The position numbers were made by a program, and so were the translations under genes. This document shows, piece by piece, positions 15,900 to 23,880 of a DNA stretch of 40,078 nucleotides (position 1 is its first letter; each line of letters begins with the position of its first letter). Under the pieces are notes generated by a model that was given only the letters and a program-made list of their open reading frames with translations, searched no databases and was not told the DNA's origin. The stretch lies in contig CANRDW010000005.1 of NCBI GenBank assembly GCA_947629505.1, positions 1 to 40,078 on the forward strand, in the 5' to 3' direction. This stretch comes from an uncultured Clostridia bacterium. Lineage in GTDB: Bacteria; Bacillota; Clostridia; Christensenellales; UBA1242.

Positions 15900-16025
15900 G
15901 TCGACTTTTGATTTCTCGTTTTGATATTGCGATTATAACATATTTTGATTAAAAATCAAAATAAATCAAAAATAATCAAATTTTGATTTTGCGACAACCG
16001 TTTGATTTTGCGAAAATCAAAAGTT

Positions 16026-16655
16026 TTAATTGTATTGAATAATTTCTTTTATAATTCCTTTTTCATCTTTAAAACAATACGTGAACATTGTTCCCTGTTT
16101 ATTTTGAGACAAAAAATGGAGGGGCTTGCTAGAAACCGGCCATTCTGGCTCTTGGACCCACTTAGGCTTTTTGCTCGTTTCACAAACAAACGATTCCTTT
16201 ATTTGCTGTTTTATTATTTTCTTCCTTTGTGAATCACTGGCGTTTGATGGTAAAGACTCTATCATTTTGTCAATATAAGCTTCGGCCTCATCCCCACCAA
16301 TGTATTCAGGTAAAATATCCTGCAAAAATAAAAATCTTTTGTGATAAAAATCATTGTAACTTACATTAAAGCCGTTGGCTAGCATTAATTTATAAACAAA
16401 CTCATAAAATCCACTCTTTCCAGAAGGCGTTTTCCCATTTGAATATCTGAGTTTTATAATCTCTTTCAAATCATATTTGTGTGTGCGCAATGTTAAGGCA
16501 TACGGAAAGTTTTTCCATTTCTCATCGAATAAGGTTTCTTCGGTCGGCAACAAATTTTGCAACTCGTCATACAAGTCTTTATCTTGCTCGATTTTATCTA
16601 AAAACTCTTTCACACTGATTTTTAAGTTTAAAAAATCTAAAATAAGTTGACTCAT
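16026..16655 (-). CDS. Hypothetical protein (209 aa)
   Basis: Not recognised with confidence. The start is well supported by GAGGAGG on the minus strand. The N-terminal third is helical and acidic (SVKEFLDKIEQDKDLYDELQ). The middle has DLKEIIKLRYSNGKTPSGKS, and the C-terminal segment KPKWVQEPEWPVSSKPLHFL followed by short beta-like blocks loosely recalls YwqG/DUF1963-like or immunity-type proteins. There is no signal peptide or membrane helix. It begins 37 nt downstream of tRNA-Thr(GGT) on the same strand with no hairpin between them, so it is probably expressed from the tRNA promoter. Downstream of a tRNA is a frequent landing place for acquired genes. Confidence 0.65.
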   Translation of the reverse strand: MSQLILDFLNLKISVKEFLDKIEQDKDLYDELQNLLPTEETLFDEKWKNFPYALTLRTHKYDLKEIIKLRYSNGKTPSGKSGFYEFVYKLMLANGFNVSYNDFYHKRFLFLQDILPEYIGGDEAEAYIDKMIESLPSNASDSQRKKIIKQQIKESFVCETSKKPKWVQEPEWPVSSKPLHFLSQNKQGTMFTYCFKDEKGIIKEIIQYN

Positions 16656-16692
16656 TTTTCCTCCTCAAATTAAGACAAAAAATAGTTTTATC

Positions 16693-16767
16693 TGGAGCTG
16701 ATGGCGGGAATCGGACCCGCGACCACCACCTTACCAAGGTGGTGCTCTACCCCTGAGCCACATCAGC
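16693..16767 (-). tRNA. tRNA-Thr (anticodon GGT)
   Basis: Complete 75-nt cloverleaf: acceptor GCTGATG/CATCAGC, D stem GCTC/GAGC, anticodon stem CCACC/GGTGG around TTGGTAA, T stem GCGGG/CCCGC, discriminator T and an encoded CCA. The anticodon GGT reads ACC and ACU threonine codons. Confidence 0.97.
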
Positions 16768-16803
16768 ATATTGTTGGGGGATTGGACAACTGCAAGCATG
16801 TTT

Positions 16804-16832
16804 AATATAACATATTTTGGCTTTAAAGTCAA
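16804..16832 (-). promoter_or_regulatory. tRNA-Thr(GGT) promoter
   Basis: Minus strand TTGACT, 17-nt spacer, TATATT, about 37 nt upstream of the mature 5' end. Confidence 0.75.
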
Positions 16833-16869
16833 CTTTAATAGAATTTTTTTTGCACATATTTGCAATTAT

Positions 16870-16899
16870 TTGACATTTTGGCATATATTTTGATATCAT
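16870..16899 (+). promoter_or_regulatory. nfeD-qmcA promoter
   Basis: TTGACA, 18-nt spacer, TATCAT. The predicted start near 16906 means the leader is almost entirely the tRNA-like segment at 16916-16946. Confidence 0.7.
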
Positions 16900-16915
16900 T
16901 ATTATGAAAAAGGGT

Positions 16916-16946
16916 GACCACTGCCTTACCAAGGTGGTGCTCCACC
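16916..16946 (+). promoter_or_regulatory. tRNA-Thr(GGT)-derived segment, antisense, in the nfeD leader
   Basis: 31 nt with 28 identities to plus-strand 16720-16750, which is the complement of the tRNA variable loop, anticodon arm and D-stem side. The mRNA leader is therefore nearly complementary to the anticodon arm of tRNA-Thr(GGT). It also contains a GGTGG-TGCT-CCACC hairpin directly before the AGGAGG site. Confidence 0.75.
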
Positions 16947-16959
16947 ATAGGAGGCTTTT

Positions 16960-17694
16960 ATGGATGTTATGTTTTGGGTTTGGCTTGGGGTGATTATTGT
17001 CACAGCCATCGTTGAATTCGCCACAATGGAAGTGGTGTCCATATGGTTCACCTTTGGCGCAGTGATTCCGTTTATTTTGGCGGCAACAGGGGCTTTGAAT
17101 TGGATTTGGCAGGTTGTAATTTTTGTTGTGCTGTCGGCGATTATGATTGTTGCTTTAAGAAGTGTGACAAAAAAGTTTTTGCTTAGAAATTCAAATGAAA
17201 AGACGAATGTTGACTCACTTATTGGGCAGAAAGTTAGAATGCTCTCCCGCACAGATTTTGAAACGGTTGGAAGTGTTAAAATCAACGATGTTGTTTGGAG
17301 TGCGATTGGCTTTTCGCAGCAAGTGATTGAAAAAGATGAAATTGTCACTATTTTGAGTGTTCAGGGCAACAAACTTGTTGTGAAAAAAGACAAAGTTGAG
17401 CCTGAAAAAGTGGAAGAAACAAAGCCAAAGCGCAAGAAAAATGAAAAAGTTGCAGAAAAGCCGAAGCAAAAGACCAAGGCTGAAAGCGATGCTGAAAAAG
17501 TTGAAAAGAAAGAAGTTTCTGCGAAAAAAACAACAAAAAGTGTAAAAAAAGTGGCAGAAACAAAGAAAACAACAAAACAAAACGCTTCCACTAAGAAAAC
17601 ATCTACAAAAGCGGGGGCTAAAACAAAAACGACATCTAAATCGGCAAAAAACACTACAAAAGTGACCAAAAGTGGCGCTAATAAAAGGAGTTAG
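16960..17694 (+). CDS. NfeD-family membrane protein with lysine/alanine-rich tail
   Basis: The 244-residue protein starts with two or three membrane helices (residues about 5-68: VWLGVIIVTAIVEFATMEVV, then FGAVIPFILAATGAL and VVIFVVLSAIMIVAL). An OB-fold NfeD domain follows (LIGQKVRMLS... ILSVQGNKLVVKK, about 87-143). NfeD proteins pair with SPFH scaffolds to organise membrane microdomains, and here the SPFH gene follows at once. Unusually, residues 144-244 are a low-complexity, Lys/Thr/Ala-rich tail (KKTTKSVKKVAETKK type), like histone H1 or HU tails. Start supported by AGGAGG. The leader carries the antisense tRNA segment. Confidence 0.88.
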   Translation: MDVMFWVWLGVIIVTAIVEFATMEVVSIWFTFGAVIPFILAATGALNWIWQVVIFVVLSAIMIVALRSVTKKFLLRNSNEKTNVDSLIGQKVRMLSRTDFETVGSVKINDVVWSAIGFSQQVIEKDEIVTILSVQGNKLVVKKDKVEPEKVEETKPKRKKNEKVAEKPKQKTKAESDAEKVEKKEVSAKKTTKSVKKVAETKKTTKQNASTKKTSTKAGAKTKTTSKSAKNTTKVTKSGANKRS

Positions 17695-17696
17695 TT

Positions 17697-18620
17697 ATGA
17701 TTGCAGGAATTGTTTTAGGGGTTTTAGGAGTTTTAATTTTAGTTACACTTGTTGCCTCACTGAGAATTGTAAGGCAAGCGACAGCAGTGGTTGTTGAAAG
17801 GCTTGGAAAATATCACAAGACGCTTGACACGGGCGTGCATATGGTGATTCCATTTTTTGACAGATGTTCAAGGCCAATTTCACTGAAAGAGATTGTTGCA
17901 GACTTTAAGCCACAGCCTGTTATCACAAAAGATAATGTCACCATGCAGATCGACACAGTTGTGTATTTTCAAGTGACAGATCCAAAACTTTTTTCATATG
18001 GAGTTGACAGCCCAATTCGCGCGATTGAAAATTTAACAGCAACCACGCTTAGAAACATTGTCGGCGAACTTGAACTTGATGAAACGCTCACTTCTCGCGA
18101 CACAGTCAACACAAAAATGCGTCAAATTTTGGATGATGCCACAGACCCATGGGGGATTAAAATCAACCGTGTGGAACTTAAAAACATTTTGCCACCACGC
18201 GACATTCAAGAAGCCATGGAAAAACAGATGCGTGCAGAACGTGAACGTCGTGAACAAATTTTGAAAGCCGAAGGTGAAAAGAAGTCCAGCATTCTTGTTG
18301 CGGAAGGTGAAAAACAAGCGCAAATTCTTCGTGCAGAGGCTGACAAACAGACAAAGATTTTGCAGGCAGAGGCAGAAAAAGCGGCAACCATTGCAAAGGC
18401 AGAGGGTGAAAGCAAGGCGATCAACCTTATCAACACAGCAAATCCAAATGCGGCTTACATCACTTTGCAGGGCTTTGAAGCGCTTAAATCTTTGGCAGAT
18501 GGTCAATCCACAAAGATTATTGTGCCAAGTGAAATTCAAGATGTTGCGGGGCTTTTGACAAGCATGACAGAGGTTGTCAAAGGTGACAAAAACGTCAAGA
18601 AAATTGGAAAGAAAGAATAA
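17697..18620 (+). CDS. qmcA: SPFH/band 7 (stomatin-like) protein, QmcA type
   Basis: Membrane scaffold protein of 307 residues. One N-terminal membrane helix (IAGIVLGVLGVLILVTLVAS) precedes a band 7 domain (VVVERLGKYHKTLDTGVHMV, then DAVVYFQ-like IDTVVYFQVTD and IKINRVELKNILPPRDIQEA). A coiled coil of repeated KAEGEK/RAEADK units runs from about 180 to 245, and there is a basic end. It starts 2 nt after the nfeD stop with AAAAGGAG inside nfeD, so the two are translationally linked. The pair is the standard NfeD-SPFH module implicated in membrane quality control. Confidence 0.93.
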   Translation: MIAGIVLGVLGVLILVTLVASLRIVRQATAVVVERLGKYHKTLDTGVHMVIPFFDRCSRPISLKEIVADFKPQPVITKDNVTMQIDTVVYFQVTDPKLFSYGVDSPIRAIENLTATTLRNIVGELELDETLTSRDTVNTKMRQILDDATDPWGIKINRVELKNILPPRDIQEAMEKQMRAERERREQILKAEGEKKSSILVAEGEKQAQILRAEADKQTKILQAEAEKAATIAKAEGESKAINLINTANPNAAYITLQGFEALKSLADGQSTKIIVPSEIQDVAGLLTSMTEVVKGDKNVKKIGKKE

Positions 18621-18648
18621 AAAAAGAAGGGAAACCCCTTCTTTTTTT
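18619..18648. terminator. Bidirectional terminator between qmcA and pyk
   Basis: AAAAAAGAAGGG-AAAC-CCCTTCTTTTTTT serves both converging genes. Confidence 0.9.
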
Positions 18649-18650
18649 GT

Positions 18651-20048
18651 TTACAATTTTTTGATGACAAGTGAATTTGTGCCGCTTTTTCCAGCTTTTG
18701 GGCCACTTACAAGCACAACTTTTTGCCCATTTTCAACAAGTTTTGTTTCAATCGCCTTTTGAAGTGCGCTTTGATTGAGTTCTTCTATGCTGTCATAGTT
18801 TTTATCTAATATTGGAAGAACATCATACAAAATACTCATTTTGTGGAACACTTTTTCACTTGGAGTGCAGGCAATGATTGGCACGCGTGGGCGGAATCGG
18901 CTTATGTTTTCTGTTGTTGTGCCCGTTTTTGTGACGGCAACAATTGCTTCAACTCCGCGCGTTTGACTTAATGCATACACGGCATAGCCCAAACCTTTTG
19001 AGGTGTTTTTTGTTTCGAAAAGATAGTTTGTGTTTTGAGCATAATTTTCACTTTCAAGAGCAATTCTGTTCATGGTTTGAACGCTTTCAACGGGGTGTTT
19101 GCCAGAGGCAGTTTCGCCAGAAAGCATAATTGCAGTTGTACCGTCAAACACTGCGTTTGCCACATCCGAAATTTCTGCACGGGTTGGGCGAGGGTTTGTG
19201 ATCATGCTTTCAAGCATCTGTGTGGCTGTGACAACAATCTTGCCATAGCGATTGCACTCGCTGATGAAATATTTTTGCAGGATTGGAATGCGCTCAAAGT
19301 CGATTTCAACGCCCAAATCACCGCGTGCAACCATGATGCCGTCACTTACACGCAAAATGGCGTCAAAGTTGTTTACGCCCTCTTCACTTTCAATTTTTGA
19401 GATGATTCTAACATCCTTAAAATTGATTGATTTTAAATAGTTTTTCACTTGCAAAACGTCATCCACGCAATTTACAAAAGAAATTGCAAGAAAGTCTGCA
19501 TTCATCTGTTTTGCAAACAAAAGGTCGCTTTTGTCTTGTTCGCTTAGATATGGCATCTCTGTTTTAACGCCTGGAATGTTTATGCTTTTGTTGTTTGAAA
19601 GTTCGCCGCCATTTACAACTTCGCAAAGAATGTCTTTTCCGCTGACTTTTTTCACTTTTAGTTCAATATTTCCGTCATTTAACAGAATTTTTGTGTCTTT
19701 TTTCAATATTTTTGGCAGTTTTGCATATGTGACACTCACTCTGTCAATATCTCCAACACAATCCTGTGTTGTCAATGTAAATGTTTTTCCATTTTCCAAG
19801 AAAACTTTGCCTTTTTCAAATTGTTTAATTCTAATTTCAGGCCCTTTTGTGTCAATCAAAATGCCAACTGATGCTTTTTTGTTTTGACGCGCAAGTTTGA
19901 CAAGTTCAATCATTTTTTGATGTGATTCATGTGTGCCGTGGCTCATGTTAAAGCGCGCAACATTCATTCCAGCATCAATCATCTTTTCAAGAGTTTTCAA
20001 GTTGCTGCTTGCGGGGCCAATCGAACATACAATTTTTGTCTTGTTCAT
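18651..20048 (-). CDS. pyk: Pyruvate kinase
   Basis: Last step of glycolysis: PEP + ADP to pyruvate + ATP. The 465 residues begin MNKTKIVCSIGPASSN and include the catalytic lysine region IISKIESEEG, the metal/phosphate motif MVARGDLGVEI, TATQMLESM and MLSGETASGKHPVE, ending with the C-terminal allosteric domain. It lacks the extra PEP-utiliser domain many Bacillus and Clostridium enzymes carry. Start supported by AAGGAAGGTGG. It faces qmcA with a shared terminator and is divergent from the secG cluster. Confidence 0.96.
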   Translation of the reverse strand: MNKTKIVCSIGPASSNLKTLEKMIDAGMNVARFNMSHGTHESHQKMIELVKLARQNKKASVGILIDTKGPEIRIKQFEKGKVFLENGKTFTLTTQDCVGDIDRVSVTYAKLPKILKKDTKILLNDGNIELKVKKVSGKDILCEVVNGGELSNNKSINIPGVKTEMPYLSEQDKSDLLFAKQMNADFLAISFVNCVDDVLQVKNYLKSINFKDVRIISKIESEEGVNNFDAILRVSDGIMVARGDLGVEIDFERIPILQKYFISECNRYGKIVVTATQMLESMITNPRPTRAEISDVANAVFDGTTAIMLSGETASGKHPVESVQTMNRIALESENYAQNTNYLFETKNTSKGLGYAVYALSQTRGVEAIVAVTKTGTTTENISRFRPRVPIIACTPSEKVFHKMSILYDVLPILDKNYDSIEELNQSALQKAIETKLVENGQKVVLVSGPKAGKSGTNSLVIKKL

Positions 20049-20069
20049 TTTTCCACCTTCCTTAGTTAA

Positions 20070-20098
20070 ATTTTAACAAAATTACATAGAGAAATCAA
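20070..20098 (-). promoter_or_regulatory. pyk promoter
   Basis: Minus strand TTGATT, 17-nt spacer, TAAAAT, 22 nt before the ATG. Confidence 0.7.
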
Positions 20099-20137
20099 AT
20101 TATTTGACATTATATTTAAAAAATTATTATAAAAGAG

Positions 20138-20166
20138 TTGTTTTTGTTTTAAAAGTATGTTAGAAT
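20138..20166 (+). promoter_or_regulatory. Promoter of the secG-rnr cluster
   Basis: TTGTTT, 17-nt spacer, TAGAAT, followed by GAGGAG and the ATG at 20192. Confidence 0.65.
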
Positions 20167-20191
20167 ATAGGAGAAATGAGGAGTATTCAAA

Positions 20192-20434
20192 ATGTTATCA
20201 ACAATGTGTAATATTTGGGATGATTTTTCAAATTGGGTCACTCTTGAATGGCACCCTGTAGTTTTTATACTTGTTGTAAGCGTGCTTGCACTTTTTGGAA
20301 GTTTTGCATTCGTGTCATTTATAAAAGGGCCAAAATACAACAAAGATAAAAAACCTTTCAAATGGGGGACACTTATTTTCGGTTTTTTGCTGTTTGGGAT
20401 AATGGCCATTATAGTATGTGCTAAATATGCTTAA
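20192..20434 (+). CDS. Small membrane protein (80 aa)
   Basis: Family not recognised. Two predicted membrane helices (VVFILVVSVLALFGSFAFVS and GTLIFGFLLFGIMAIIVC) are joined by a short basic loop KGPKYNKDKKPF, giving a hairpin topology. The promoter is immediately upstream, GAGGAG precedes the ATG, and secG follows after 17 nt, so it is the first gene of the secG-rnr-smpB cluster. It may be an accessory membrane protein of the Sec site, but only its position suggests that. Confidence 0.7.
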   Translation: MLSTMCNIWDDFSNWVTLEWHPVVFILVVSVLALFGSFAFVSFIKGPKYNKDKKPFKWGTLIFGFLLFGIMAIIVCAKYA

Positions 20435-20451
20435 AAAGGAGTTTTATATAA

Positions 20452-20766
20452 ATGTTCAATATGTTACTTGATGATAAACTTGTTCCGGTTTGGGTTTCAC
20501 AATCCTTTCCAATTATAAGAATTGTTTTGTTCTGTTTGGTTGTCGCTTGTGCAATTATTTTGGTTGTCACAACACTTTTTCAACACTCTGATAGTGAAGG
20601 CGGCGATGTAATAACAGGTCAACAAGAAAGTTATTTTTCTAAAAACAAGGGCGGTTCAAGAGATGCAAAACTGAAACTTATCACAATCATAACATCTGTT
20701 GTTGCTGTGGTTTGCGTTATACTTTATTTTGTAAGTTTGTTGATTTACTCTGGAACTGCCATTTAA
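20452..20766 (+). CDS. secG: Preprotein translocase subunit SecG
   Basis: Auxiliary subunit of the SecYEG channel that aids SecA-driven export. The 104-residue protein has two helices (IVLFCLVVACAIILVVTTLF and ITIITSVVAVVCVILYFVSL) around a polar loop HSDSEGG...GQQESYFSKNKG, matching the SecG pattern of LLQ(x)G...F. It is longer than the usual 70-80 residues, mainly at the N-terminus and loop. The order secG-rnr-smpB-ssrA is conserved in Bacillota and supports the call more strongly than the sequence alone. AAAAAGGAG lies upstream. Confidence 0.85.
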   Translation: MFNMLLDDKLVPVWVSQSFPIIRIVLFCLVVACAIILVVTTLFQHSDSEGGDVITGQQESYFSKNKGGSRDAKLKLITIITSVVAVVCVILYFVSLLIYSGTAI

Positions 20767-20777
20767 AAGGCAAAAAC

Positions 20778-22865
20778 ATGGGTGAAAAGAAGAAAATTTT
20801 AGAAATTTTAGATAAAAATAGTTTGACTTATTCAAATACTGACAAACTATTTTTATTTCTGTCCAACGCCCTGTCCATGCCACTTGACAAGGTGAAAAGT
20901 GTTTTTTATTTTCTTCTTTCAAATGGTGATATTTTTGAAATCAGAAAGGGCAAATTTATCACAATTCCATCTCACGGATATGTAAAAGGCGAGTTTTTTG
21001 GCACTGCAAAGGGCTTTGGCTTTGTGAAAGTTGACGGCTTTTCAGACGATGTGTTTATCCCTGCAAACAAGACGATGGGCGCTCTTGACGGGGAATGGGT
21101 TGTTGTCAAAATTTTAAGTCAATCTGCAGACGGGGTGGATGGTGAGGTTGCCAGCATTTACAAAGAACTTGAAAATATTGTTGGCATGGTGACAATGTCT
21201 TGTGGCAACTATTTTTTAAGCCCTGACAACGCCAAAATCGCTTTTGACATTCCTATTATCAAAACGGGGCTGAAAATCAAAGAAAAAATGAAAGTTTTGG
21301 CAAAGATTGTCCGCACAGACAAAGGCAAAGTCAAATGCAACGTCATTGAAATGCTTGGCATGCAAGACGATGTTAAGGCGCTTGAACTTTCAATTATTCG
21401 CGACCATAATCTTTTTGAAACTTTCCCATCTCAAGTTGTGGATGCAGAGAAAAAAGTGCCAAAAACTGTGTCAGAAAAGCAGAAAAAAGGCAGATTAGAC
21501 CTTACAAAAGAAACAATTTTCACAATTGACGGCGCTGACGCAAAGGACCTTGACGATGCCGTCAGCATCAAAAAATTCGATAAATTTTATGAACTTGGCG
21601 TGCATATCGCCGATGTTGGCGAATATGTCCCTCAGGACAGCGTGATAGACCAAGAGGCGTTTAAGCGTGGCACAAGCGTTTATTTCCCGACTTCTGTTTT
21701 GCCAATGCTTCCAAAATCACTTTCAAACGGCATCTGTTCACTCAATGAAGGCGTTGAAAGATTGACACTTTCTTGCATTATGAAAGTAGATTTTTCTGGC
21801 AAAGTAATCGACTACAATATTTGCGAAAGCGTGATAAAAAGCGTTGCAAGGCTGACCTACACTGAAGTTTTTGATGCACTCAACAATCGAAATTTGAATG
21901 AAAAAACCTCAAAACTTCAAAAAGATTTCCTTCTTATGCGTGAACTTTGCGATATTTTGGAAGAAAACACAAAAAAACGCGGGGCGCTTGATTTGGACTT
22001 GCCAGAAGTTCAATTTGTGTTTGACGAAAACGGCATGGCTGTAGATCTGACAAGAAGAGAAAGAAATGAGGCGCACAGGCTTATTGAGGACTTTATGGTG
22101 CTTGCAAACGAAACTGTGGCAAGACATTTTCATAAACATCAAATTCCTTTTGTGTATCGTGTGCATGAGCCGCCATCAAATGAAAAAGTGATGGCTGTTT
22201 GCGATTTTTTGAAAGGAATTGGCGTGAAATATCCTGCAATTCCGGACGAAATAAAGCCGGATTATTTCCAAACAATTTTGGACTCTGTTGAAAATCTTTC
22301 AACAAAAGATGTTGTCAACAAAATTGTGCTTCGCTCTATGCAAAAGGCAGTTTATTCAAACAAGGATTTGGGGCACTTTGGCTTGGCACTTGTGGACTAT
22401 TGTCATTTCACTTCACCAATTCGCCGTTATCCAGATCTCTCTATTCACAGAATTATCAAAGAATGGCTGCACAAAAATGGCAAAATTTCTGAAAGCAGAA
22501 AGGCAGAACTTGATGAATTTGCTTTTGAATCTTCTCAACAATCTTCGGCGTGCGAGAGAAATGCGGACTATGCAGAGCGTGATGTTGACGACCTTTGGAA
22601 AGCCTATCTCATGCGCGACAGGGTTGGGCAGGAGTTTGATGCAACCATTTCATCCGTGACAAATTTTGGCATTTTTGTGGCACTTGATAACACTGTTGAG
22701 GGGCTTGTGAAAGTGGAAGATTTGCCGGATGACGCATATCTATTTTTGGAAAAGCAACTTAAACTTAAAGGCTCATCACACACATTCTCAATCGGGGACA
22801 AGGTGAAAGTTGTGCTTACAAATGTAAATTTGCACACCAGAAACCTTGATTTTAAAATTGCCTAA
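20778..22865 (+). CDS. rnr: Ribonuclease R
   Basis: A 3'-5' exoribonuclease that degrades structured RNA and works with SmpB-tmRNA on defective mRNAs. The 695 residues include an N-terminal winged-helix segment, cold-shock domains (GYVKGEFFGTAKGFGFVKVD), the RNB catalytic block with IDGADAKDLDDAVSI (metal-binding aspartates), HFTSPIRRYPDLSIHR, and a C-terminal S1 domain (FDATISSVTNFGIFVAL). It has no lysine-rich tail. The ORF-track start lies inside secG; I chose ATG 20778, 11 nt after secG, behind an AAAAGG site. It leads into smpB. Confidence 0.94.
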   Translation: MGEKKKILEILDKNSLTYSNTDKLFLFLSNALSMPLDKVKSVFYFLLSNGDIFEIRKGKFITIPSHGYVKGEFFGTAKGFGFVKVDGFSDDVFIPANKTMGALDGEWVVVKILSQSADGVDGEVASIYKELENIVGMVTMSCGNYFLSPDNAKIAFDIPIIKTGLKIKEKMKVLAKIVRTDKGKVKCNVIEMLGMQDDVKALELSIIRDHNLFETFPSQVVDAEKKVPKTVSEKQKKGRLDLTKETIFTIDGADAKDLDDAVSIKKFDKFYELGVHIADVGEYVPQDSVIDQEAFKRGTSVYFPTSVLPMLPKSLSNGICSLNEGVERLTLSCIMKVDFSGKVIDYNICESVIKSVARLTYTEVFDALNNRNLNEKTSKLQKDFLLMRELCDILEENTKKRGALDLDLPEVQFVFDENGMAVDLTRRERNEAHRLIEDFMVLANETVARHFHKHQIPFVYRVHEPPSNEKVMAVCDFLKGIGVKYPAIPDEIKPDYFQTILDSVENLSTKDVVNKIVLRSMQKAVYSNKDLGHFGLALVDYCHFTSPIRRYPDLSIHRIIKEWLHKNGKISESRKAELDEFAFESSQQSSACERNADYAERDVDDLWKAYLMRDRVGQEFDATISSVTNFGIFVALDNTVEGLVKVEDLPDDAYLFLEKQLKLKGSSHTFSIGDKVKVVLTNVNLHTRNLDFKIA

Positions 22866-22951
22866 AAATCCAATTTTTGAGCAAAAATGCCTATTTTTGG
22901 CAAAAAAATCAAAAAAATCTTAAAATTTTGCCCTTTTTTTGAAAAAAGGTA

Positions 22952-22980
22952 TTGAAATATTGAAAACATAGTGTTATAAT
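22952..22980 (+). promoter_or_regulatory. smpB-ssrA promoter candidate
   Basis: TTGAAA, 17-nt spacer, TATAAT. The expected start (about 22987) falls inside AGGAGAGGAAATG, so transcripts from it would lose most of the ribosome binding site. Read-through from rnr would keep it. Confidence 0.6.
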
Positions 22981-22990
22981 AGGAGAGGAA

Positions 22991-23428
22991 ATGAAGGTTA
23001 TCTCAAACAATAAAAAAGTATTCTTTGACTACTTCGTTTCAGACTTAGTTGAGGCTGGAATTGTTTTGGAGGGTTGTGAAGTTAAATCTATCCGAAACGG
23101 CGGCGCAAGTTTGATTGACAGTTTTGTTGTTATTAAAAACGGTGAGGCTGTCTTGAAAAATGCTTACATCGCCACTTATGACAAGACCACTTCCTTCAAG
23201 CCAGACGAAAGACGCGACAGAAAATTGCTTTTAAACAAAAGTGAAATTCTAAAACTTCAAAGGATGGCAAAGGAAAAAGGTTTCACACTTGTCGCCACAA
23301 AACTCTATATAAATGATAGGGGAAAGGTGAAAGTGGAAATCGGGCTTGCAAAAGGAAAGAAACTTTACGACAAGCGAGCAACGCTTAAGGAAAAACAAAT
23401 AAAGCGCGACATGCAACGACTTTCTTAA
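22991..23428 (+). CDS. smpB: SsrA-binding protein SmpB
   Basis: Binds the tRNA-like domain of tmRNA and mimics the anticodon arm in the A site during trans-translation. The 145 residues show the family pattern: NKKVFFDYFV, EAGIVLEGCEVKSIRNGGAS, KLLLNKSEI, ATKLYINDRGKVKVEIGLAKGKK, and a basic tail KRATLKEKQIKRDMQRL. Start supported by AGGAGAGG. It ends 5 nt before the tmRNA, the classic smpB-ssrA pair. Confidence 0.97.
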   Translation: MKVISNNKKVFFDYFVSDLVEAGIVLEGCEVKSIRNGGASLIDSFVVIKNGEAVLKNAYIATYDKTTSFKPDERRDRKLLLNKSEILKLQRMAKEKGFTLVATKLYINDRGKVKVEIGLAKGKKLYDKRATLKEKQIKRDMQRLS

Positions 23429-23433
23429 GTTTT

Positions 23434-23818
23434 GGGGACGATTTTGGTTTCGACGGAAATTTGGGCAAGATATACAAAGCATGTGGTGGAGCCCTGACAC
23501 CTTAAACAAGAGCACTGCAAATAAACGCAGACAGAAATGAAAATGTTGTTTCTTCTTATGCATATGCTGCCTAAGAAAGCAACGACCTGATTGAACTTTT
23601 CAATCTGTTCACCTTCTGCTTTTGCCAGGCGAAGTGTTGAGCATCAAATTTGGCAAAACTTTGCATTAAGTTGTCCTTGTAGATGCAAAAAATTTAAGGA
23701 ATAGTTTTTAAAACTTGTTTATGGGTTAATTAAAAACGAATTTAAGCATAAACTAAACATGTAGAAAAATATCTTGAAAGGTTTTCGGACGAGGGTTCAA
23801 TTCCCTCCGCCTCCACCA
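23434..23818 (+). ncRNA. ssrA: Transfer-messenger RNA (tmRNA)
   Basis: Rescues stalled ribosomes. The 5' end GGGGACGATTTTGGTTTCGACGG and the 3' T arm GAGGG-TTCAATT-CCCTC with CGCCTCC-A-CCA are diagnostic. The tag frame, read back from TAA at 23572-23574, gives GCA GAC AGA ... GCT GCC, a 15-residue tag ADRNENVVSSYAYAA. Resume at GCA (23527) is inferred from UAAAC just before it. The tag ends YAYAA rather than the common YALAA. Position 5 of the acceptor is A opposite C, a mismatch. CCA is encoded. Confidence 0.95.
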
Positions 23819-23880
23819 ATCTAAATCTGAAACTTGCTTGACTTAATTTTCACAAAACCAATAAAAGGAAGGTAATTGCT

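Noticed and set aside
16693-16946. Attachment-site pair flanking an integrated element
   Set aside because: The tRNA and its partial direct repeat are only about 150 bp apart with only promoters between, and no integrase is present. A scar remains possible.
16906-16959. T-box riboswitch in the nfeD leader
   Set aside because: Too short, no Stem I or T-box sequence, and it is complementary to the tRNA along 31 nt and not through a specifier codon.
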